A stretch of DNA of 53,232 nucleotides, from assembly GCA_947630685.1 (NCBI GenBank), contig CANRII010000002.1, positions 1 through 53,232 of the forward strand, written 5' to 3'. Each line of letters begins with the position of its first letter. Positions within the stretch are counted from its first letter, which is position 1. The notes under the pieces were generated by a model. That model saw only the letters and a list, made by a program, of their open reading frames with translations, was not told the DNA's origin and did no database searches. The position numbers were made by a program, and so were the translations under genes. Below are positions 27,704 through 35,639 of this stretch, piece by piece. Source of the stretch: an uncultured Ruminiclostridium sp. (GTDB lineage: Bacteria; Bacillota; Clostridia; Oscillospirales; Ruminococcaceae).

Positions 27704-29023
27704 TTAATCCTCGCTTAAAATAAACATATCGTATATCACCTTGACCGCGTTTTCAAAGTCGGAATCGCGGACGGCGACGATAATATTAAGCTCGCTGGAG
27801 CCCTGGTCTATCATTCTTATATTTATATCCGCATGGGAAAGCGCGGCGAACACACGGGTAGCTATACCGCGTCTGCTCCTCATTCCGGCGCCCACCACCG
27901 CGATAAGCGCTAAGCCCTCCTCCACGGAAATGTGGTTCGGCTCGGTCACTTCGCATATCTTATCCACGATGTCCGGCACTCTTTCGATAGCGGCGGTATC
28001 CACGACTATACTCATAGTGTCGATACCTGTCGGGATATGCTCGAAGCTGACGTTGTTTTTCTCCATGACGGTGAGTATCCGGCGTAAAAAGCCTACCTCG
28101 CTGTTCATTTCGTCCTTTTCTATCGAGATTACCGAGAAGTGCTTTTTGCCGGCTATACCGGTTATGATATGCTCCGGCGGGTCATTATTCTCCGCGACTA
28201 TCATGGTTCCCTTTGCCGCGGGATCGTTGGTATTTTTTATATTTATCGGTATTTTTGCGGTACGCACCGGGAATATAGCCGCCTCGTGCAATACTCCCGC
28301 GCCCATGTAGGAAAGCTCGCGCAGCTCTTTATATGTGATAGTTTCTATCGTCTTGGGATTTTTTACTATCCTCGGGTCCGCCATCAAAAAGCCGCTTACG
28401 TCCGTCCAGTTCTCGTATAGGTCGGCGTTTATGGCTTTAGCCACTATAGAACCGGTGATGTCGCTGCCGCCTCGGGAAAAGGTCTTTACCGTGCCGTCGG
28501 GATACGCGCCGTAAAATCCGGGTATCACCGCCTGATACACGTCATGCAGCACCGAAGCAAGGCAGGTGTCGGTCAGCGTATCGTCAAAATGTCCGTCGGG
28601 GGTGAAGAATACCACCTTTGACGGGTCTACAAACTCGTAGCCGAGGTAGTTCGCAAGGATAATGCCGTTTAAGTATTCTCCGCGGCTGGCGGCGTAATCC
28701 GCTCCCGCTTTTTTTCTGAAATTCTCGATTATCTGCTCATACTCCCTGTCAAGGGATATGGTAAGACCGAGATCCTTTATTATACCGTTGAAGCGCTCTG
28801 CTATCGGGGCAAATTGATTGTAGGCGTTTTTGCCCTTATTCGCCACCGCGTCATAGCAGGCGTACAGCATATCGGTGACCTTTATATCGTCGTCGTATCT
28901 CTTTCCGGGAGCGCTCGGCACGACGTAGCGCCTTGATTCGTCCGCCCTTATTATCGACGCGACCTTGCGGAACTGATTAGCGTCGGCAAGCGAGCTGCCG
29001 CCGAATTTCACCACTTTTACCAT
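27704..29023 (-). CDS. lysC: Aspartate kinase
   Basis: The 439-residue enzyme catalyses the first step of the lysine/threonine/methionine branch. The kinase domain starts VVKFGGSSLADANQFRKV and includes SRGGSDITGSIVA and the substrate loop YENWTDVSGFLMADPRIV. Two C-terminal ACT domains (FSVISIEKDEMNSEVGFLRRIL and LIAVVGAGMRSRRGIA...) should bind feedback amino acids. The subtype (LysC or ThrA/YclM-like) is not certain. The first gene of a long minus-strand transcript starting at the promoter at 29080-29108. Confidence 0.92.
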   Translation of the reverse strand: MVKVVKFGGSSLADANQFRKVASIIRADESRRYVVPSAPGKRYDDDIKVTDMLYACYDAVANKGKNAYNQFAPIAERFNGIIKDLGLTISLDREYEQIIENFRKKAGADYAASRGEYLNGIILANYLGYEFVDPSKVVFFTPDGHFDDTLTDTCLASVLHDVYQAVIPGFYGAYPDGTVKTFSRGGSDITGSIVAKAINADLYENWTDVSGFLMADPRIVKNPKTIETITYKELRELSYMGAGVLHEAAIFPVRTAKIPINIKNTNDPAAKGTMIVAENNDPPEHIITGIAGKKHFSVISIEKDEMNSEVGFLRRILTVMEKNNVSFEHIPTGIDTMSIVVDTAAIERVPDIVDKICEVTEPNHISVEEGLALIAVVGAGMRSRRGIATRVFAALSHADINIRMIDQGSSELNIIVAVRDSDFENAVKVIYDMFILSED

Positions 29024-29079
29024 AAGACCTATGTATCCTTTCTTTTTGCACCATGCGATTTATCATAAATATCTTTTTA

Positions 29080-29108
29080 ATTGTACCATATAACGGCTGA
29101 AAAATCAA
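29080..29108 (-). promoter_or_regulatory. Sigma-A promoter of the aspartokinase-thyA transcript
   Basis: TTGATT (29103-29108), 17 bp, TACAAT (29080-29085) on the minus strand, ~57 bp before the start of the aspartokinase gene and just after the stop of the MFS gene. Confidence 0.7.
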
Positions 29109-29117
29109 TAGCTTACG

Positions 29118-30395
29118 CTATTCTCTAAAGTCGTATTTTTTGAGCCTGCGGGAAAAGAACAGACAGGTCAAAACGCCCACAGCGCCGATAATAAAGAACA
29201 GCATCGCCGCTCCCGAGCCTTTGCCGATGCCGAACAGCATTGCTAATAAACCGTCCGGGCTTTGCTCGGCCATCAGCGGCTCAAATACATTATCGGTAAG
29301 CAGACCGCCCGCAAGAAAGCCCATCGGTATAGTGAAAAACTGCAATGCATTGCGGCAGGAATATACCCGCCCCTGCATTTCTACCGGTATGCTGCCGCGG
29401 AAGATAACGTCCATATTTATATTCATAAGCGGTATTAACAGCCAGCCCAGCACCGCCCCTATGCACCACAGCACCGGCGAATTTCCGAAAGCCAGCAGAA
29501 AATTCTCGCTGCTCATGGAAATAAATAACGCCAAAGATATCATCTTCACTCTGTCTTTGGGCTTGGGGAGGAACGTCGCTGTCACGCTGCCCGCCAGGGT
29601 CGCTAGTCCGACGCAGGTATTTATTATCCCCAACACCGTTTCGCCGCCGTTAGGCTTTGATAACACCATAGCGGGAAGCGCCGCGTCATACATCGACGCC
29701 GTGAAATTTATACATGCAAGATATAATATAAGCGTCAGTATGAGCGGATTTTTCTTAAGCCATAAAAGTCCCTTTCCCGCCGATTCTTTAAGGCTTTCCC
29801 GCGGCTTATCCGAAGCATTGCTTTTCGGCAGCTTTATAAACAGCAGCAATGTTAAAAACGCCGCAAAGAACGTAAACAGATCGAACGCTATCACCCAGTC
29901 TATCCCGGCAAACGCAAAAAGCGCCGTCGCAAGGATAGGCGTTAATATCGTATTCAAGGACTGCGAGAACGAGCGCAGACCTCCGGTTTTCTGATAGTAT
30001 TCTTTCGGGACAAGCAGCGTCGCGGCGACCTCGCTCGCGGGCTGCTGAATGGTATTCATCAAACCGCCAAGGGCGTTCAATACATATAAGTGCCACGCCT
30101 CCAGGGAGTTTGATTTTATCAGGATAAATACCGCCGCCGTGCCTATTGCCGCTAACAGGTCGCACACCAGCATAGTGCGCTTTTTATCCCAGCGGTCGCT
30201 GAGCGCTCCGGCAAATATGCTCATGACAACATACGGCGCATAAGAACATACCGACAAAAGCGCCGTTTGTAATGCCGAGCCGGTATTTATATACAGCCAC
30301 AGCACCAACGCGTAGCTGGTCATTCCGCTGCCGAGCGCGGAAAAAGACTGCGTGCTCCACAGCAGCAGATATGATTTTAATTGTTTTATTTTCAT
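29118..30395 (-). CDS. MFS drug-efflux-type transporter
   Basis: The 425-residue protein has 12 hydrophobic helices. The MFS motif A region is GALSDRWDKKRTMLVCDLLAAIG in the loop between helices 2 and 3. The opening SYLLLWSTQSFSALGSGMTSYALVLWLY places it nearest the Mef-type macrolide/multidrug exporters. AAAGGAG (30407-30413) is its ribosome binding site. The leader upstream (30400-30515) encodes a short peptide and can fold into alternative helices that reach this site, as in antibiotic-inducible resistance genes. Substrate unknown. Confidence 0.85.
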   Translation of the reverse strand: MKIKQLKSYLLLWSTQSFSALGSGMTSYALVLWLYINTGSALQTALLSVCSYAPYVVMSIFAGALSDRWDKKRTMLVCDLLAAIGTAAVFILIKSNSLEAWHLYVLNALGGLMNTIQQPASEVAATLLVPKEYYQKTGGLRSFSQSLNTILTPILATALFAFAGIDWVIAFDLFTFFAAFLTLLLFIKLPKSNASDKPRESLKESAGKGLLWLKKNPLILTLILYLACINFTASMYDAALPAMVLSKPNGGETVLGIINTCVGLATLAGSVTATFLPKPKDRVKMISLALFISMSSENFLLAFGNSPVLWCIGAVLGWLLIPLMNINMDVIFRGSIPVEMQGRVYSCRNALQFFTIPMGFLAGGLLTDNVFEPLMAEQSPDGLLAMLFGIGKGSGAAMLFFIIGAVGVLTCLFFSRRLKKYDFRE

Positions 30396-30399
30396 GATC

Positions 30400-30493
30400 G
30401 ACTTTGCTCCTTTGACTATTTTTTAAGTAGATCAAAACGCAAAGTCCGAGGACTTAAATTCCTCCATGCAGCGTCCTCAAACTTTGCATGGAG
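30400..30493 (-). promoter_or_regulatory. Candidate translational attenuator of the MFS gene
   Basis: Three helices compete on the minus-strand RNA. A: CTCCATGCA (30493-30485) with TGCATGGAG (30470-30462), perfect. B: CAAAGT..GAGGAC (30486-30473) with GTCCTC..ACTTTG (30453-30440), 12 pairs around a 2-nt mismatch. D: GACTTTGC (30446-30439) with GCAAAGTC (30407-30400), which starts at the last base of the MFS ribosome binding site. A excludes B, and B excludes D. A ribosome stalled at the end of the leader peptide would cover the 5' arm of A, favour B and free the start region. Confidence 0.65.
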
Positions 30494-30515
30494 CGTAAAC
30501 ACTACAAAGTATCAT
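30477..30515 (-). CDS. 12-residue leader peptide of the MFS attenuator
   Basis: ATG at 30515 with AAGGAG 7 nt upstream encodes MILCSVYAPCKV and stops at TGA (30479-30477). It is the first good ribosome binding site after the promoter at 30556-30584. Its last codons overlap the 5' arm of helix A (see the attenuator entry), the position expected for a stalling leader. It is too short for the ORF track. It has no sequence match to leader peptides I remember. Confidence 0.65.
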   Translation of the reverse strand: MILCSVYAPCKV

Positions 30516-30555
30516 ATCTATTCTCCTTATTTATAAAAATTTTCATCTTTTAATT

Positions 30556-30584
30556 ATTATACTACCGAAACGCGATAAAATCAA
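30556..30584 (-). promoter_or_regulatory. Promoter of the leader peptide-MFS transcript
   Basis: TTGATT (30579-30584), 17 bp, TATAAT (30556-30561) on the minus strand, 40 bp before the leader peptide start. Confidence 0.75.
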
Positions 30585-30645
30585 CTTAAAAAATTCTTTA
30601 TAAAACTTAAATTTCGGTATATGCTAATTATGAAAGGAGGCCGTT

Positions 30646-30819
30646 ATGAATATAGATAAGAACAAAAAGCAAAAATCTAAGCAAAAGCCGAAAAACGCTA
30701 CCGAACGTTCTTTAGAGATAATCGCTATGAGGGACGACGAAGCCGACCCGTTCGGCAGCTATACCGGGATCGCCGAGGACAGATTTGAAGTTCCGGTGCA
30801 GGATCAGGACGATCTGTAG
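30646..30819 (+). CDS. Small conserved clostridial protein (57 aa), function unknown
   Basis: ATG at 30646 with GAAAGGAGG upstream; ends TAG at 30819. A lysine-rich N-terminus (NIDKNKKQKSKQKPKN) is followed by an acidic half with DPFGSYTG and PVQDQDDL. From memory, DPxGSYTG-ending small proteins are widespread in Firmicutes as conserved hypotheticals; I know no function. There is no membrane segment. It is below the length limit of the ORF track. It lies divergently from the MFS gene and just before the promoter of the nucleoside kinase gene. Confidence 0.75.
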   Translation: MNIDKNKKQKSKQKPKNATERSLEIIAMRDDEADPFGSYTGIAEDRFEVPVQDQDDL

Positions 30820-30822
30820 CTC

Positions 30823-30851
30823 TTGCAATTTCACTCGCCGTATGGTACAAT
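30823..30851 (+). promoter_or_regulatory. Promoter of the nucleoside kinase gene
   Basis: TTGCAA (30823-30828), 17 bp, TACAAT (30846-30851). It starts three bases after the stop codon of the small upstream gene. Confidence 0.7.
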
Positions 30852-30888
30852 AGTAATACCCCCGCCGTTTACGCGGGAGGTATTACTA
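30851..30888 (+). promoter_or_regulatory. Strong hairpin at the 5' end of the nucleoside kinase mRNA
   Basis: TAGTAATACC-CCCGC (30851-30865) pairs with GCGGG-A-GGTATTACTA (30873-30888): 15 bp with one bulged A and a 7-nt loop. No U-run follows, so it is not an ordinary terminator. It overlaps the -10 on its 5' side, so only part would be transcribed if the start is near 30858. It could be an operator-like palindrome or an mRNA-stabilising 5' hairpin. Confidence 0.6.
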
Positions 30889-30915
30889 CAATATTGTTGC
30901 AGCAAAGGATATATT

Positions 30916-31851
30916 ATGACGGCACGATCGGAAAAACAAGTAAAGATCATCCCTCTTGACGAGATAAACCAAATGGCGAGGGAATGCCCGGAGCAGCTTA
31001 TCGCCGATTCCGAGCGGGAATATGAAAAAAGCGTGGCTTCTGCTGCCCGAATAGCGGCGGACAGATTTTCAAACAAGCCCATAATCCTGCTTTCCGGGCC
31101 GAGCGGTTCGGGAAAGACCACCACTGCGCATAATCTTTCGGCGGAGCTTAAAAGGTTGGGATTAAAGGCGCTGGTGATATCCATGGACGACTATTTTCTG
31201 CCGAACGCGCTTATCCCCAAAGAACCGGACGGCTCGATAGATTACGAAAAGCCGGAGCGGGTGGACACCGAGCTGTTAAGGGAGCATCTGGATATCCTGT
31301 CCGGCTGCGGCACGGTCACTCTGCCCAAATTCGATTTTACCACCGGGACGCGCTCGGCGGGGGAGACTATCACAAAAGACCCCGACTGCGCCGTGATAAT
31401 AGAGGGCATACACGCGCTGAATCCGGAGCTTGCCGGAAAATGCAAGGATATAGCGACCTGTCTTTATGTAAGCGTGCGCACCCGTATCAGCAGCAAGACG
31501 GGGGAGCTGCTGCACCCGTCAAAGATACGCCTTATGCGCAGAATGTCGCGCGATAGGCTGTTTCGCGGGCGGGATATTTTAGGCACGATAGAATTGTTCG
31601 GCAGCGTGCAGCGCGGAGAAAATCTTTACATCATGCCGCACAAGGGATATTCCGACTATGATATAGACACGTTTTTCGCTTATGAGATATGTATTTACCG
31701 ACGGATAATAGAGGAGCTCGGAGGCAAGCACGGGGAGCTTTCAGACGACGGTCTGTTCAGAGGATTGCTGCCGGAATTTGTCGCCGACGCCGTGCCGTTG
31801 TCCGCCTCACTTATACCGGAGGGCTCGGTAATAAGAGAATTTGTAGGATGA
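30916..31851 (+). CDS. Uridine kinase / phosphoribulokinase-family nucleoside kinase
   Basis: ATG at 30916 with AAAGGAT is used; the track start 31 codons upstream lies in the promoter. The 311-residue protein has a ~55-residue helical N-terminus, then Walker A SGPSGSGKTTTAHNL, the substrate loop SMDDYFLP, LPKFDFTTGTRS, Walker B-like AVIIEGIHALNPEL and the lid RLMRRMSRDRLFRGRD. This is the architecture of the stand-alone uridine kinase-like domain also found fused to TGS domains. Uridine or cytidine is the likely substrate, by family only. Confidence 0.82.
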   Translation: MTARSEKQVKIIPLDEINQMARECPEQLIADSEREYEKSVASAARIAADRFSNKPIILLSGPSGSGKTTTAHNLSAELKRLGLKALVISMDDYFLPNALIPKEPDGSIDYEKPERVDTELLREHLDILSGCGTVTLPKFDFTTGTRSAGETITKDPDCAVIIEGIHALNPELAGKCKDIATCLYVSVRTRISSKTGELLHPSKIRLMRRMSRDRLFRGRDILGTIELFGSVQRGENLYIMPHKGYSDYDIDTFFAYEICIYRRIIEELGGKHGELSDDGLFRGLLPEFVADAVPLSASLIPEGSVIREFVG

Positions 31852-31855
31852 GATA

Positions 31856-31884
31856 TTTACTTTTTGAGCCGATTGGTGTATAAT
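31856..31884 (+). promoter_or_regulatory. Promoter of cheV
   Basis: TTTACT (31856-31861), 17 bp, TATAAT (31879-31884), 53 bp before the cheV ATG. The -35 is weak; the -10 is perfect and preceded by GTG. Confidence 0.55.
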
Positions 31885-31936
31885 TTATGTAAGAAGTATT
31901 TACCGCCGTTTTTGACTTTGTGAAAGGAATAAAGCT

Positions 31937-32839
31937 ATGGAAAACAACGACACCGCTTTGCCGCAGGAAGGCGAATTACAGCTGCTGGAATTTGAGGTGG
32001 GGAAAAACCACTACGGCATAAGCATAACCAAGGTGCTGGAGATAATGATGCGCCGCCGTCTTGCTCCGCTGCCGGATTCTCCGGAGGAAATAGAGGGCGT
32101 ATTCATGCCGCGCGACAAGCTCATTACCGTTGTAGACCTGCACAAGGTGTTAAAGCTGGAGGAGGACAAGGACGAGCGCGGGCTGTTTATAATCTGCCGG
32201 TTCAACAACACCGATATAGGCTTTCACGTCGATAAGGTGAACGGCATACATACCACCAACTGGAGCGAGGTGGAGCATCCACCCGAGATAGCGATACGTC
32301 CGGAAAATTCCATCTCCACCGGAATAGTAAAATCCAAAGACGCGATAATCATGATAGTGGATTTTGAGCGCATAGTTATAGAGCTCAGCGGAAAGCCGGA
32401 GCTTGACCTTACCGGCTCGGAAAATGTACAGGGCGAGGAATTTTTTATCGGCAAGCACCTTGTCATCGCCGAAGACTCGAATTTCTTAAATCACATGATA
32501 GTAAGCAGCCTTACAGATATAGGGTTCAACGATATACGTTCTTTCAAAAACGGAAAAGAGGCGTGGGATTATATCTTCTCGGTGCGGGAGATAGGCGGCG
32601 ATATCACCGACACGATAGGCGCGGTGATAACCGATATAGAAATGCCGCAGATGGACGGGCTCAGCCTTACCAAGCTAATAAAATCCGACAGTATACTTAA
32701 AAATATACCGGTCTTCCTGTTCTCCTCTCTGCCGGACGAACAAACGTCGGAAAAAGCCGCCGAGGCGGGCGCAGACGGACATTATACCAAACCGCAAATA
32801 GGTTTATTGATACAAAAACTCGCGGAGATAATGAAGTGA
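31937..32839 (+). CDS. cheV: Chemotaxis coupling protein CheV (CheW domain plus receiver)
   Basis: The 300-residue protein has an N-terminal CheW-like domain (LLEFEVGKNHYGISITKVLEIM; LPDSPEEIEGVFMPRDKLITVVDLHKVL) and a C-terminal receiver domain from ~170 (HLVIAEDSNFLNHMIV, phospho-Asp in AVITDIEMPQMDGL, Thr/Ser in FLFSSL, Lys in YTKPQ). CheV couples chemoreceptors to CheA and adapts by phosphorylation. It is monocistronic, with its own promoter and terminator. No other chemotaxis gene is in the window; its presence implies a motile or chemosensory organism. Confidence 0.92.
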   Translation: MENNDTALPQEGELQLLEFEVGKNHYGISITKVLEIMMRRRLAPLPDSPEEIEGVFMPRDKLITVVDLHKVLKLEEDKDERGLFIICRFNNTDIGFHVDKVNGIHTTNWSEVEHPPEIAIRPENSISTGIVKSKDAIIMIVDFERIVIELSGKPELDLTGSENVQGEEFFIGKHLVIAEDSNFLNHMIVSSLTDIGFNDIRSFKNGKEAWDYIFSVREIGGDITDTIGAVITDIEMPQMDGLSLTKLIKSDSILKNIPVFLFSSLPDEQTSEKAAEAGADGHYTKPQIGLLIQKLAEIMK

Positions 32840-32846
32840 TATAAAC

Positions 32847-32878
32847 AAAAGTGAGCATTTCAAAACGCTCACTTTTTT
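32847..32878. terminator. Bidirectional terminator between cheV and degV
   Basis: A perfect 10-bp stem AAAAGTGAGC / GCTCACTTTT with a 10-nt loop, T-run on both strands. It serves cheV (plus) and the degV transcript (minus) whose stop is 4 nt away. Confidence 0.9.
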
Positions 32879-32881
32879 AAT

Positions 32882-33757
32882 TTATCTTCTTGGTTTTCCT
32901 CTTACGACTATCCCTATCATGTGAGGGCCGGTATTAGTGGCGACCGCCGCGCCGCAGTAGCTCTCCATCACCGGAAGCGAGCCTACCTTTTCGGAATACA
33001 GCTTGATAAACTCCTCCTCAAGCGGACCCATAGTGCTGCGAAGTATCTGCCACGGCGTTTCCGGTACGGCGACATTGGAGATATATTCCACCGCGTCCTT
33101 TATAGCGTTTTTATCGCCGCGCGATTTTTTTACTACCGCGCTTTCCCCGTCGATAAGGGAAATAAGGGGTTTGAGCCCCATAAGCTCGCCTAAAAATGCC
33201 GCCGCCGCGTTTATCCTGCCGGATTTTTTCATGTGGCGAAGCTCAAAGCCGATTATATATATCTCGCAGCAGTTGAACATATCGTTGAGATAATCCACCA
33301 CCATATCGACGCTTTGACCCGCCTCCAGCTTTTTTGCCGCCTCCAGCACCGGATAGCCGTAGCCCACCGAATAACAATGGGTGTCTATTATCTCCAGCCG
33401 CATTTTCTTAAAGCCGTCCAGCTCTTCTTCGAGCTTTTGCTTTGCTAACAGCGCGTTTGCGTAGGTCTGCGAGCCGGTGGAGTTTATCAGCACGCAGATC
33501 ACCGCGTCGTATCCCTCGTTAAAGCATTCGGTGAATTTTTCCTCAAAGCGCACGACGGTTATCTGCGCGGTCTTGGGCAGATATTCCGATTTGTCTATCT
33601 TTTCAAAAAATTCCTGCGGCGTGAGGTCTATCCTCTCGCGGAAGGTTTCGTCGCCCAGCGTGATATCAAAGGACATGATATCTATCATCGACTTATGCGC
33701 CGTTTCGTCCGCGGGCGGCATATCGCAGCAGCTATCGGTTATTATCTTTACTTTCAT
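32882..33757 (-). CDS. DegV family fatty-acid-binding protein
   Basis: The 291-residue protein starts KVKIITDSCCDMPP and has the DegV layout: MSFDITLGDETFRERIDLTPQEFF, a C-terminal half with HMKKSGRINAAAAFLGELMGLKPLISLIDG and the conserved GPHMIGIVV end. DegV/FakB proteins bind a fatty acid and present it to FakA kinase for phosphorylation. fakA is not in the window. It is the last gene of the transglutaminase-like gene-trmL-degV run. Confidence 0.92.
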   Translation of the reverse strand: MKVKIITDSCCDMPPADETAHKSMIDIMSFDITLGDETFRERIDLTPQEFFEKIDKSEYLPKTAQITVVRFEEKFTECFNEGYDAVICVLINSTGSQTYANALLAKQKLEEELDGFKKMRLEIIDTHCYSVGYGYPVLEAAKKLEAGQSVDMVVDYLNDMFNCCEIYIIGFELRHMKKSGRINAAAAFLGELMGLKPLISLIDGESAVVKKSRGDKNAIKDAVEYISNVAVPETPWQILRSTMGPLEEEFIKLYSEKVGSLPVMESYCGAAVATNTGPHMIGIVVRGKPRR

Positions 33758-33783
33758 CTTTTCTTCCTTTCTTTTGCATTCGT

Positions 33784-34302
33784 TTATCTTATATCCTCTC
33801 CGGCGTCGTTCCAGTCGTATTCCGTCAGATTTCCGCTGTTTTGCAAATTAGGAAAATCCCATTGGCGCAGCGCCTCATAAGCTCCTATAGCCACGCTGTT
33901 GGAGAGATTCAGACTGCGAAGACCCTTGCTCATAGGTATCCTGACGCAATGACTGCGGTTATCGAACAGCAGCTTTTCCGGCAGACCCTTGTCCTCTCTG
34001 CCGAAAACTATATACGCCTTATCCGGATAGGATATGTCACAGTATTTGTTTTCCCCTTTGGTGGTGAAGTAGAAAAACTCCCCGCCCTTGTTCTTTTCAA
34101 AAAAATCCTCGAAGTCCTCGTATAAAGTAATATCAAGGTATTTCCAGTAGTCCAGCCCCGCGCGCTTAAGATGCCGGTCGTCTATCGAAAAGCCCAGCGG
34201 CTTTATCAAGTGCAGCCTTGCTCTCGTCACCGCGCAGGTGCGGGATATGTTTCCGGTATTCTGCGGTATCTGCGGCTGGGCAAGTACGATATTAAGCTCC
34301 AT
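33784..34302 (-). CDS. trmL: tRNA (cytidine(34)-2'-O)-methyltransferase
   Basis: The 172-residue SPOUT methyltransferase starts MELNIVLAQPQIPQNTGNISRTCA, the TrmL/YibK signature. The knot motifs FGREDKGLPEKLL, VRIPMSKGLRSLNLSNSVAIGAYEALRQ are complete. It methylates the wobble base of tRNA-Leu isoacceptors. It begins one nucleotide after the stop of the upstream secreted-protein gene, so it is cotranscribed. Confidence 0.93.
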   Translation of the reverse strand: MELNIVLAQPQIPQNTGNISRTCAVTRARLHLIKPLGFSIDDRHLKRAGLDYWKYLDITLYEDFEDFFEKNKGGEFFYFTTKGENKYCDISYPDKAYIVFGREDKGLPEKLLFDNRSHCVRIPMSKGLRSLNLSNSVAIGAYEALRQWDFPNLQNSGNLTEYDWNDAGEDIR

Positions 34303-34303
34303 A

Positions 34304-35521
34304 TCACGCCGCCTGTTTTGTATTTTCCTTAAAGGTGTACGCGGTTATCGCGTTAAGGCGGGTAACGGTCAGACTGTCCTTTACCTGCCCGGATAACTGC
34401 CTGCCGAATTCGTCCTGCGCGGTCTTATCCACCGCTGAGGAAAACGCGATAAGCACGCAGCCCTCTTTATTGAGCACATCCGCCGCCTCGCTTACCGATT
34501 TACCGCTTGTGTCGGTAACGGTCACGTCCGCCGCAAGCTGCGCGGGATATTCCCCGACAGCAGGTACGCCTATTTTATCAAAGCATTCCTTCATTGCAAA
34601 GTAATTATCCAGCATATCGTCGGTCATCAGGTAATAGAATCTGCCTTTAACTCCTAATTCCCACGCTGCGGAATCGGAGGCGGCGTCCGCATAATAATAT
34701 TTCCCGCCGATATCTACCATGTTCACAACGTGGCCGGTCCCGTCAAGGCTCGCCCCCTCGACGCTAAGCGCGTTTAAGCCCGCCAGATTATACAGCATAA
34801 GCACCGAATCGGAAAATCCGTCGCAGACGGTCTTATGCTTGCTGTCCACCAGCGCGTCGTATACCGGAACGGTGTCGTAGCTGTAATCCTCGCTGCGATC
34901 ATACGCTATATTGCTTGCCGCGTAGTCGTACAGGTACGCCGCCTTTTCCTGCTCCTCGTCGCAGTCGGCGGGCATATCCTCAACTATTTTCTTTGCGGCA
35001 GAGTACGCCTGTTCTCTTTTGTCGTGATATTCCTTAGAATTATGAGGCAGGTCGAAATAATACAGCTTACCGCCGCGCTCGAAATTCATCGAATAAAGTG
35101 TAAATACTCCTCCGTCGGAAGTGAAATTGTGCTCAAACAGCGGATCGTCGCAGCTTACATAAGAAATTATCTCATCAGGCTGTCGATTTCCGTCGATATA
35201 ATCCGACGGGATATATAAACGGGTATATTGCTTATCCGCCGCGTAAAGCACCGCGTTGTATACGCAGCGTTCTTTATCGGTCAGCTTATTAAAATAAAAA
35301 TCCGAAATGCAGTCTTTATGCTCCGGCGTGTACTTCTTAAGCTGCTGCGCCGACAGCGACGGGGTCTTTTCATTAAACTCTGCGTTTATATCGGAGGAAA
35401 AGTAAAAGTCGCCCGACGAGCCGGTGTAATTGGTAAATAAATATATAGTGCGTATCACAAATGCGACCGCCACCGCGGCAACTATCCCCGCTATTATAAT
35501 TATCGTTCTGCGTTTTTTCAC
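34304..35521 (-). CDS. Secreted transglutaminase-like (cysteine peptidase-fold) protein
   Basis: The 405-residue protein has an N-terminal membrane anchor (RRTIIIIAGIVAAVAVAFVI). Residues ~190-300 match a transglutaminase-like core: helix EKAAYLYDYAASNIAYD, Cys in KTVCDGFSDSVLMLYNLAG, His in GTGHVVNMVDIGGKYYY, Asp in YADAASDSA. The catalytic triad thus appears intact. It would sit outside the membrane and may act on peptides or wall material; the true substrate is unknown. The C-terminal ~90 residues (DVTVTDTSGKSVSEAADVLNKEG) form a separate small domain. First gene after the promoter at 35544-35572. Confidence 0.8.
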   Translation of the reverse strand: MKKRRTIIIIAGIVAAVAVAFVIRTIYLFTNYTGSSGDFYFSSDINAEFNEKTPSLSAQQLKKYTPEHKDCISDFYFNKLTDKERCVYNAVLYAADKQYTRLYIPSDYIDGNRQPDEIISYVSCDDPLFEHNFTSDGGVFTLYSMNFERGGKLYYFDLPHNSKEYHDKREQAYSAAKKIVEDMPADCDEEQEKAAYLYDYAASNIAYDRSEDYSYDTVPVYDALVDSKHKTVCDGFSDSVLMLYNLAGLNALSVEGASLDGTGHVVNMVDIGGKYYYADAASDSAAWELGVKGRFYYLMTDDMLDNYFAMKECFDKIGVPAVGEYPAQLAADVTVTDTSGKSVSEAADVLNKEGCVLIAFSSAVDKTAQDEFGRQLSGQVKDSLTVTRLNAITAYTFKENTKQAA

Positions 35522-35543
35522 CCGCTCACCTCCCGCGTTTATT

Positions 35544-35572
35544 ATTTTAACACATTAAAGCCGCGTTGTCAA
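35544..35572 (-). promoter_or_regulatory. Promoter of the transglutaminase-like gene-trmL-degV transcript
   Basis: TTGACA (35567-35572), 17 bp, TAAAAT (35544-35549) on the minus strand, 23 bp before the ATG. Confidence 0.8.
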
Positions 35573-35597
35573 ATAAAGGCAGTCCGAGAAACAATAA

Positions 35598-35621
35598 GGC
35601 AGCCCCTTGTGCGGGACTGCC
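35598..35621 (-). terminator. Terminator of the pseudopilin gene
   Basis: A 9-bp GC-rich stem GGCAGTCCC / GGGGCTGCC (one T-G pair) with a 6-nt loop, then TTATTGTTT on the minus strand. The U-tract is interrupted, so efficiency may be modest. Confidence 0.65.
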
Positions 35622-35639
35622 AAAGTTTTTGCACTTATT

